A DNA stretch of 6,086 bases from CAYIFC01 sp964362645 (GTDB taxonomy: Bacteria > Patescibacteriota > Minisyncoccia > Phycocordibacterales > JACOZG01), in the NCBI GenBank assembly GCA_964362645.1, contig CAYIFC010000037.1, positions 1 to 6,086 on the forward strand, read 5' to 3'. Each line of letters starts with the position of its first letter. Within the stretch, counting starts at the first letter, position 1. Of the stretch, positions 1 to 5,271 are shown one piece after another. The position numbers were made by a program, and so were the translations under genes. The notes beneath the pieces were generated by a model that was not told the origin of the DNA, made no database searches, and saw only the letters and a list, made by a program, of their open reading frames with translations.

Positions 1-1
1 G

Positions 2-130
2 AAGTATTTACGTCAAGATACTCGTGGGGTTTACCTCGAAGCCGCTAATCCTAAATATCAACCCATTCGGCCTGAAGGGGAGCTTAAGGTGGCGGCGGTG
101 GTACGAGCGGTGATTCGCAAGTACGAATGA
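2..130 (+). CDS. LexA/UmuD-family S24 autoprotease, C-terminal fragment (5' end outside window)
   Basis: Only the last 42 codons are present, ending at TGA 128-130. The visible peptide (KYLRQDTRGVYLEAANPKY, then QPI and a C-terminal AVVRAVIRKYE) fits the end of the S24 peptidase fold. LexA and UmuD there have a TVKRL strand, a hairpin with Leu-x-x-x-Asn, then a last strand of the type GVVxxVIR. The first full codon, AAG at 2-4, aligns with the catalytic lysine of the Ser-Lys dyad (K97 of UmuD, K156 of LexA). The serine would lie outside the window. The tail after this lysine is about as long as in UmuD and a little shorter than in E. coli LexA. No DNA-binding domain can be judged, so a full LexA repressor and a short UmuD remain open. 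Its stop overlaps the polymerase start, which implies coupled translation. Family members self-cleave on RecA filaments to control or assist translesion synthesis. Confidence 0.75.
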   Translation, partial: KYLRQDTRGVYLEAANPKYQPIRPEGELKVAAVVRAVIRKYE

Positions 131-1353
131 GTCGAGTGATTCTTCATGTGGATGGCGACGCCTTCTTCGCTTCGTGCGAAGTGGCGCTCAATCCAAGTTT
201 GCGTGGTCGGCCGGTGGTAACGGGTAAGGAGCGCGGTATTGCTTCCTCACTTACTTACGAAGCGAAGGCCCGTGGTGTTGTTAGAGGGATGCCGATTTTT
301 AAGATCAAGCAGGTTTGCCCGGAGGCGGTGATCCTAACTTCTAACTACTCGACCTATGCTTTGTTCTCGCGGCGGATGTACGCGATCGTGCGGCGGAGTG
401 GTGCGCTTGTTGATGAGTACGGCATTGATGAGTGCTTCGCTGATCTAAGTGATTTGCGGCGGGTTTTGGAAGGTAAAGTGATCGAAGTCGTACACAAGAT
501 TAAAGCGGATCTGGCGCGGGAACTGGGCCTCACTTTTTCGGTTGGTGTTGGTCCTAATAAAGTGATCGCTAAGATTGGTTCTAAGTGGCAGAAGCCAAAT
601 GGTTTTACCATCATCGAGCCAGCAGAAATTAAAAACTATTTAGCTAAACTGCCGATTGGTAAGGTGTGGGGGATTGGTGTTCAGACGGCTCGTTTTTTGG
701 AATCACAAGATATTAAAACCGCTCTGGAGTTGGCCGAGCAATCAGAATCTTGGGTTGATAAATATTTGTCGAAACCGTTTGCGGAGATTTGGCATGAGCT
801 TAATGGTCGCCCGGTTTTGCCCCTCAACTTAAAGAACAAAGATGATTACCAGTCGATTACTAAGAGTCTAACCTTTACCCCGTCGTCAAATGACTCGAAG
901 TTTGTTTTCGCCCAACTTTCTAGTAATATAGAAAATGCTTGTATTAAGGCGCGACGTTACAAGTTGAACGCGCGCAAAATATCTTTCTTTCTTAAAACTC
1001 AAGATTTTCGCTATCACGGTCATGAACTTAAATTGCCGACGCCGCTCTCTACGCCGAGCGAAATTTTAAACCAGACACGACCGCACTTCGAGCGCCTTTT
1101 TAAAAACCGAACTCTGTACCGCGCGACCGGCGTTACACTAGCCGAGCTGGTGCCAGCGGCCAAGGTGCAGGGTGATCTGTTCGGCGATTGGGAGGCAAGG
1201 ATGCAGAAAGTAGATGAGCTTTTCGAAGTTGTTGATGAGATCGCACACCGCTTCGGTAAACACAGTATCCATCTGGGTTCGAGCTGTGGGGCTGGCACCG
1301 GCCAAGTAGTCAAAAAACACTTCAATCTTCCCCTTATGGGCGAAGTAACGTAG
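127..1353 (+). CDS. dinB: Y-family translesion DNA polymerase (DinB/UmuC type)
   Basis: A complete 408-residue Y-family polymerase that would copy past damaged template bases. The N-terminal palm motif is VDGDAFFASCE, with metal ligand D9 and steric-gate aromatic F14. The fingers carry YEAKARGVVRGMP (44-56) and a CP motif (64-65). The second catalytic motif is DEYGIDECFADLSD, with D101 and E102. SVGVGPNKVIAKIGSKWQKPNG (138-159) completes the palm. A helix-hairpin-helix thumb covers about 175-205, and a little-finger domain about 240-345. QGDLF at 348-352 (bases 1168-1182) fits the beta-clamp-binding consensus QxDLF. The ASCE and SNYSTY segments recall UmuC, while the overall length lies between DinB and UmuC, so the subfamily name is approximate. 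The ATG sits inside the stop of the upstream autoprotease gene (ATGA, 4-base overlap). No Shine-Dalgarno is visible, consistent with translational coupling. An SOS operator, if any, lies upstream of the window. Confidence 0.96.
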   Translation: MSRVILHVDGDAFFASCEVALNPSLRGRPVVTGKERGIASSLTYEAKARGVVRGMPIFKIKQVCPEAVILTSNYSTYALFSRRMYAIVRRSGALVDEYGIDECFADLSDLRRVLEGKVIEVVHKIKADLARELGLTFSVGVGPNKVIAKIGSKWQKPNGFTIIEPAEIKNYLAKLPIGKVWGIGVQTARFLESQDIKTALELAEQSESWVDKYLSKPFAEIWHELNGRPVLPLNLKNKDDYQSITKSLTFTPSSNDSKFVFAQLSSNIENACIKARRYKLNARKISFFLKTQDFRYHGHELKLPTPLSTPSEILNQTRPHFERLFKNRTLYRATGVTLAELVPAAKVQGDLFGDWEARMQKVDELFEVVDEIAHRFGKHSIHLGSSCGAGTGQVVKKHFNLPLMGEVT

Positions 1354-1365
1354 TTGTTGTAATAT

Positions 1366-2025
1366 ATGGCTATGCGTAATTCATTTGAGGGGCCAAGCGG
1401 GTACACCGGTGGAGTATTTGAGGACGAGTTGCTCGGAGGGATTATGTGTGGTTGGGACAATAAACGGTATATTGAAGCGCGAAAAAGTAAGGATTGGGAT
1501 ACCGCCAATAAACTAGTTTCCGATTGGATCAAGAAAAATTTATCTGAAGAATCACTGACCCAATGGGGAAGATCTAATGGTGAAGGACGAAAGCGCTTGT
1601 TGATGGACTGGGCCCGCAAGAATCAGCCGGAAGATTGGAAACCGGAAGAACCACTGTTTGTAAAGATTGACAACGACAAAGTGACCAAAAAAAATGTTTG
1701 GGGAAGCAATCTCCACACGATGGTGGCGGAACATCTCGGTATTGCGGTGGAAGATTATAAAGCTCTTAAACTATACACCACGGCACAGACACCGGTGGAT
1801 ACGCTGTATGGAGTCGATGGGTTTTTTGAATTTGAGGGAACAGTTTTTACTGTTGACGTTACACTCAACCCTAATAAAGAATCTCCGGGGGCCGATTTTG
1901 TCTTACTTTTGGAGGATCCAGGTAATCAGGATGAGTTAAGAGAGAAGACAGCCATTTTGACTAGTCGATTTGAGGAAGCAATCGAGCGCCAACAAGAGGA
2001 AGCCGCTCGTCGTCAGGTGGCCTAA
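1366..2025 (+). CDS. Uncharacterised protein, possible PD-(D/E)XK nuclease-like C-terminal domain
   Basis: I do not recognise this 219-residue protein. The N-terminal half is Trp- and Lys-rich and probably helical (YIEARKSKDWDTANKLVSDW, about 35-54; WARKNQPEDWKPEE, 82-95). The C-terminal half has alternating strands: TLYGVDGFFEFEG (146-158), VFTVDVTLNP (160-169) and ADFVLLLED (176-184), then a charged helix rich in Glu and Arg to the end. The Asp in GVDGFF (D151) followed 13 residues later by Asp-x-Thr (D164, T166) resembles the D...(D/E)xK core of PD-(D/E)XK nucleases, but the lysine is missing. It may be a divergent or inactive relative. ATG 1366 lies 12 bases after the polymerase stop and lacks a Shine-Dalgarno. 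In-frame ATG 1372 is also possible, and in-frame ATG 1444 has GGAGG at 1435-1439 with a short 4-base spacer, which would give 193 residues. Its place directly behind the lesion-bypass genes suggests, without proving, a role in DNA repair. Confidence 0.85.
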   Translation: MAMRNSFEGPSGYTGGVFEDELLGGIMCGWDNKRYIEARKSKDWDTANKLVSDWIKKNLSEESLTQWGRSNGEGRKRLLMDWARKNQPEDWKPEEPLFVKIDNDKVTKKNVWGSNLHTMVAEHLGIAVEDYKALKLYTTAQTPVDTLYGVDGFFEFEGTVFTVDVTLNPNKESPGADFVLLLEDPGNQDELREKTAILTSRFEEAIERQQEEAARRQVA

Positions 2026-2027
2026 AT

Positions 2028-2055
2028 TTGACTTATTTAGGTGGTGTGCTATAGT
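2028..2055 (+). promoter_or_regulatory. Sigma-70-type promoter with extended -10
   Basis: The -35 box is TTGACT at 2028-2033 (5 of 6 consensus bases). After a 16-base spacer comes the -10 box TATAGT at 2050-2055 (5 of 6), preceded by TG and one base (TGC), an extended -10. The expected transcription start is near 2062. That gives a leader of about 36-39 bases to the zinc-ribbon gene. The -35 box begins 2 bases after the stop of the preceding gene, in the only non-coding gap there. By its match to consensus it is the strongest promoter seen in the window. Confidence 0.75.
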
Positions 2056-2088
2056 GGGGATTGAGAAGAAAAGAGGTCACTTTAAGAG

Positions 2089-2097
2089 AAAGGGGGG
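2089..2097 (+). promoter_or_regulatory. Purine-rich ribosome binding site (AAAGGGGGG)
   Basis: AAAGGGGGG lies directly before two consecutive TTG codons (2098 and 2101). Its AAGG part (2090-2093) is 4 bases from the first TTG and 7 from the second. Spacing therefore slightly favours TTG 2101 as the true start. An in-frame TAA at 2083-2085 rules out any start further upstream. Confidence 0.5.
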
Positions 2098-2325
2098 TTG
2101 TTGAGTAATCTACTTTACTATTTTCGTTGTGGGAAGTGCGGTTTGTATCGAGTGACGCACAAAACCTTTGATAGTTTTTTAACACCAGATATTCGGATAA
2201 CGTTGGAGCAAAAAATCAACAAAGGTGCCGTGGGTGCGACAATCAAGTTTGAAGACGGTTGTCCCAAGTGTGTCCCAATAGGATTTAAAAAGGGTAATGT
2301 TGTAACCCTGAGGACTTCATCTTAA
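2098..2325 (+). CDS. Small zinc-ribbon-like protein with two CxxC pairs
   Basis: A 75-residue protein (74 if it starts at the second TTG) that I cannot assign to a named family. CGKC (C11, C14) and CPKC (C55, C58) are spaced about 40 residues apart, as expected for four zinc ligands in a zinc ribbon or treble-clef knuckle. Between them are a helix-like stretch around RITLEQKINKG (33-43) and a strand. The basic C-terminus (FKKGNVVTLRTSS) would suit nucleic-acid binding or docking on a larger complex. There is no signal peptide or membrane segment. It starts with TTG and stops at TAA 2323-2325. It has its own strong promoter at 2028-2055 and its own terminator at 2327-2358, so it is probably transcribed alone and independently of the repair genes before it. 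Possible roles include transcription or translation accessory protein or metal-binding adaptor, but the sequence does not decide. Confidence 0.75.
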   Translation: MLSNLLYYFRCGKCGLYRVTHKTFDSFLTPDIRITLEQKINKGAVGATIKFEDGCPKCVPIGFKKGNVVTLRTSS

Positions 2326-2326
2326 C

Positions 2327-2358
2327 AAGCAGGCTCCCAGTTCGGAGCCTGCTTTTTT
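2327..2358 (+). terminator. Rho-independent terminator
   Basis: A perfect 11-base-pair stem, AAGCAGGCTCC at 2327-2337 with GGAGCCTGCTT at 2344-2354, encloses the 6-base loop CAGTTC. The run TTTTTT covers 2353-2358. It begins one base after the stop of the zinc-ribbon gene and should end that transcript. It also separates this unit from the ATPase gene that follows. Confidence 0.95.
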
Positions 2359-2371
2359 GTATCGCTTGGGT

Positions 2372-2377
2372 TATAAT
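2372..2377 (+). promoter_or_regulatory. TATAAT -10 box for a predicted leaderless transcript
   Basis: A perfect TATAAT ends 6 bases before the GTG start codon at 2384. With usual spacing, transcription would begin at or within a base or two of that G. No convincing -35 box is present at 16-18 bases, because that position falls in the 3' arm and T-run of the preceding terminator. No Shine-Dalgarno lies between the box and the GTG. The box therefore probably drives a leaderless mRNA. Confidence 0.7.
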
Positions 2378-2383
2378 TTGTAA

Positions 2384-5140
2384 GTGGAGAAGTATCAGCT
2401 CAATGAACAGCCTAAATTTAATTCGCCCCAAGAAGAATTAAACTATTTGCGCCAGGAAGTGGCGCGCCGCGAGATCGCCGCCGAGCAGAGAGGTGAGTCG
2501 CCAGAGCGCGCGAAGGTGGTTCAGCAAGGGATTGAAGATTATAAAAATGTTTTGCCGGAGAAAGTGCTGGGCGAGAATTTAAAATTGCCCAATGACCACG
2601 CGGAGGCTTTGATACTTAAACTGTCGCCAGAGAACCATGACGATACCATGGCTGAACTCCTCGTGCTCTTGCGCCAGAAAGGTATCAAAAACACTTTAGC
2701 GATTGTGAGCAAACTTAATAGCTCACATATTGAAGACGACTTCCATCGCTTTTTAGTCGAATATCTACAAGAAGGGCACGCTATTTCTGATCTTAAAGAG
2801 CGCTCACCGATCTTTCGGGCCCTCAACATGGTCCTCTACGAGATTGTTTTACCGGCTCCGGCACCTACTGAACAGAATAAAAGTCTAAAGGAAATCGTGT
2901 CTTCGATGGAGCAGTTTTACGCCGGGATGCTTTCGATTCCGAGTAAGGATAATCGAGGGCAAAATTATTTTACGCTTGAGCTAGCCATTCCCAATTTTGG
3001 TGAGGAATACAGTTTCTATGCTTCAATTCCGATTGATAAGCGCGAGCTGTTTGAAAAGCAGATCAGTTCTATTTTCCACAACGCGCGGGTGAGCGAAAAG
3101 CGTGATGACTATAATATTTTTAATGAGCAGGGTAGACACGCGGCGTCCCACGCTCTTTCCGGTAAAAATCCGATCTTCCCGCTCAAGACTTATAAGCATT
3201 TTGATCACGACCCGCTCAATGTTGTTTTGAACAGTTTTTCTAAGATTGATCGGGTGGGCGAAGGTGCCGCGCTCCAGATTATTTTTAATCCGGTTGGCGA
3301 CGTTATTGCTAAGAAGTACGAATCGGCGCTGAAAGCAATTCAAAAAGGTAAATCGGTTAAAGAAGCGATCGACATTGCTTATACGTCAGGGCAAGAAGTG
3401 TGGGGTTCGCTTAAGGAAGTCTTTTTCCCGGGCAAAGCCAAGAAGTCAGACAGTGTTCCAAGGCCACCGGATCCGGCCGTGATCGAAAAGATCAAAGACA
3501 AACTTTCGACCCCGATCATGAACGTTAATATTCGGATTACCAGTTCGTCACGGACGAGTGAGGAGGCCGAGTCCATTCTCTCGGACATCGAGTCTTCTTT
3601 CAATCAATTTGAAAACACTCTGGGTAACCGCCTAAAGTTTGAACGGGTTAAGAAGGCAAAGTTGGGGCAATTTCTCCACGACTTTTCGTATCGCTTGTTT
3701 TCTAGTGAACAAAGTATTCCCTTAAATATTGAAGAGGTGAGTACCTTAATGCACTTCCACACCACGGCGCTTAAAGGGGTTGATCAGCTTAAACAAACCC
3801 GCTCCAACTTTAGTCCGGCGCCAAGCGACTTGCCGGAAAGTGGTTTGTTGCTCGGCGTTAATCGTTCGCGGGGTGAGGAAAAAAAGATTTTTATGTCTGA
3901 AGCAGATCGTCAGCGGCACTTCTATGTTATCGGCCAAACTGGTACGGGTAAGTCGACCTTGCTCAAGAATATGATCGTTCAAGATATCCAGCGCGGCAAT
4001 GGCGTCTGCATGATTGACCCGCACGGGATCGATATTTTAGACGTACTCTCGATGGTGCCGCCGGAACGTTATGACGATGTGATCTATTTTGATCCTAGCT
4101 ACACGGCCCGGCCAATGGCGCTCAATATGCTGGAATATGACGAACGTTATCCAGAACAGAAGACGTTTGTCGTTAACGAGTTGTTTAATATTTTCCAGAA
4201 ACTTTATGGCGCCGTACCAGAGTCGATGGGTCCGATGTTTGAACAATATTTCCGTAATGCCACGATGCTGGTTATCGAAGACCCGACCACCGGCTCAACC
4301 TTGCTTGACGTGTCGCGTGTTTTGTCCGACAAAGCGTATCGCCAACTCAAGCTCTCGCATTGCAAGAATCCAGTGATCGTCCAGTTCTGGCGTGAGGTGG
4401 CCGAGAAGGCTGGTGGCGAGGGGGCGCTCGCTAATATCGTGCCCTACATCACCAGCAAGTTCGACGTCTTTCTGGCCAACGACTTTATGCGGCCAATCGT
4501 CGCGCAAGAAAAGTCGGTGTTTAACTTCCGCCAGATTATGGATGAGAAGAAGATTTTGCTCGTTAACTTGGCCAAGGGACGCTTGGGCGATATTAATGCC
4601 AACTTAATCGGTCTGATTTTGGTCGGCAAGATTTTGATGGCTACTCTGTCGCGTGTTGATTCCTTTGGTCAAGAACTACCGAGCTTTTATTTTTATATCG
4701 ATGAGTTCCAGAACGTTACGACTGACTCGATCTCTACGATTTTGTCGGAGGCTCGTAAGTACAAGTTAAGTTTAAATGTGGCCCACCAGTTTATCGCGCA
4801 GTTGGGCGAGGGGATTAGAGATTCTGTTTTTGGTAACGTTGGCTCGATGGCTGTCTTCCGTGTCGGCAGCGATGATGCCGAGTATTTAGAAAAGCAGTTC
4901 GCGCCCACGTTTAGTGTTCAGGATCTGATGAATATTGATAATCGGCAGGCCTACATTAAACTGCTAGTTAACGGTAAGCCGGTTAAACCTTTTAATCTCG
5001 ACATTTTGCCGCCCGAGCGTGGTGACGCCGCCCGAGTTGAGGCCCTCAAACAGTTGTCGTATACTAAATATGGCAAAGACCGCGCCGAAGTCGAAGCCCT
5101 AATTTTAGAAAAGTACAAGAAACCGAATATAACAATTTAA
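2384..5140 (+). CDS. Type IV secretion/conjugation-type ATPase (VirD4/TraD/VirB4-like, HerA-FtsK superfamily)
   Basis: An 918-residue protein whose C-terminal half is a RecA-like motor of the kind that pumps DNA or drives type IV secretion. Walker A is GQTGTGKST (517-525), followed by IDPHG (544-548) and FDP. Walker B is FYFYIDEFQN with D773 and E774, and the sensor-like motif is AHQFIAQL (800-807). A typical tail with VGSDDAEYLEKQF and an AYIKLLVNGKPVKPFNL-type strand pair ends the motor. The N-terminal half is poorly conserved: a charged helix (about 16-55), an alpha/beta region (about 180-340), a Pro-rich linker near 355-365 and a second small domain (about 375-475). I see no N-terminal membrane helices, unlike classic VirD4, so a soluble or recruited motor is likely. 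The in-frame TAA at 2381-2383 directly before GTG 2384 excludes a longer protein. VirD4/TraD versus VirB4/TraC cannot be settled, and no other secretion genes are in view. Confidence 0.88.
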   Translation: MEKYQLNEQPKFNSPQEELNYLRQEVARREIAAEQRGESPERAKVVQQGIEDYKNVLPEKVLGENLKLPNDHAEALILKLSPENHDDTMAELLVLLRQKGIKNTLAIVSKLNSSHIEDDFHRFLVEYLQEGHAISDLKERSPIFRALNMVLYEIVLPAPAPTEQNKSLKEIVSSMEQFYAGMLSIPSKDNRGQNYFTLELAIPNFGEEYSFYASIPIDKRELFEKQISSIFHNARVSEKRDDYNIFNEQGRHAASHALSGKNPIFPLKTYKHFDHDPLNVVLNSFSKIDRVGEGAALQIIFNPVGDVIAKKYESALKAIQKGKSVKEAIDIAYTSGQEVWGSLKEVFFPGKAKKSDSVPRPPDPAVIEKIKDKLSTPIMNVNIRITSSSRTSEEAESILSDIESSFNQFENTLGNRLKFERVKKAKLGQFLHDFSYRLFSSEQSIPLNIEEVSTLMHFHTTALKGVDQLKQTRSNFSPAPSDLPESGLLLGVNRSRGEEKKIFMSEADRQRHFYVIGQTGTGKSTLLKNMIVQDIQRGNGVCMIDPHGIDILDVLSMVPPERYDDVIYFDPSYTARPMALNMLEYDERYPEQKTFVVNELFNIFQKLYGAVPESMGPMFEQYFRNATMLVIEDPTTGSTLLDVSRVLSDKAYRQLKLSHCKNPVIVQFWREVAEKAGGEGALANIVPYITSKFDVFLANDFMRPIVAQEKSVFNFRQIMDEKKILLVNLAKGRLGDINANLIGLILVGKILMATLSRVDSFGQELPSFYFYIDEFQNVTTDSISTILSEARKYKLSLNVAHQFIAQLGEGIRDSVFGNVGSMAVFRVGSDDAEYLEKQFAPTFSVQDLMNIDNRQAYIKLLVNGKPVKPFNLDILPPERGDAARVEALKQLSYTKYGKDRAEVEALILEKYKKPNITI

Positions 5141-5145
5141 CTAAT

Positions 5146-5235
5146 ATGAGCATGGAACAAGCACCAAAATTTGAAACGCCAGAGATGCCGTTTGAGGGTT
5201 TGAAGAGTGATATCGAAACCAGTCAGGCGCAGTAA
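5146..5235 (+). CDS. Possible 29-residue peptide echoing the ATPase N-terminus
   Basis: This short ORF starts 5 bases after the ATPase stop and ends at TAA 5233-5235. A second in-frame ATG lies at 5152. The peptide begins MSMEQAPKFETPEM and is acidic, without Cys or a membrane segment. EQAPKFETPE closely matches EQPKFNSPQE at residues 8-17 of the ATPase just upstream. No Shine-Dalgarno is visible. It could be a genuine small partner sharing a docking motif, the remnant of a second ATPase-like gene, or chance. It would be co-transcribed with the ATPase, since no terminator lies between them. Confidence 0.45.
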   Translation: MSMEQAPKFETPEMPFEGLKSDIETSQAQ

Positions 5236-5271
5236 ATTTTAACTAACTTTGACGAATTTTAAATTTTATTT

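Noticed and set aside
1020..1619. 199-codon open frame on the minus strand
   Set aside because: It lies antisense across the end of the polymerase and the start of the next gene. Its protein is Ser/Pro/Arg-rich with no recognisable motif, while the plus-strand frames hold clear domains.
2071..2077. AAGAGGT as a ribosome binding site for the zinc-ribbon gene
   Set aside because: It is 20 bases from the first TTG, and an in-frame TAA at 2083-2085 lies between. AAAGGGGGG next to the TTG codons is better placed.
2357..2362. TTGTAT as a -35 box for TATAAT at 2372
   Set aside because: The spacer would be only 9 bases, far short of the usual 16-18.
3023..3343. 106-codon minus-strand frame, and several shorter ones inside the ATPase gene
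   Set aside because: They are shadows of the long ATPase frame, with no ribosome site, conserved motif or promoter of their own.
5236..5271. Possible bidirectional terminator between the convergent genes
   Set aside because: The gap is AT-rich with runs of A and T, but I could not build a convincing GC-containing stem. The short AAATTT palindromes are what such composition gives by chance.
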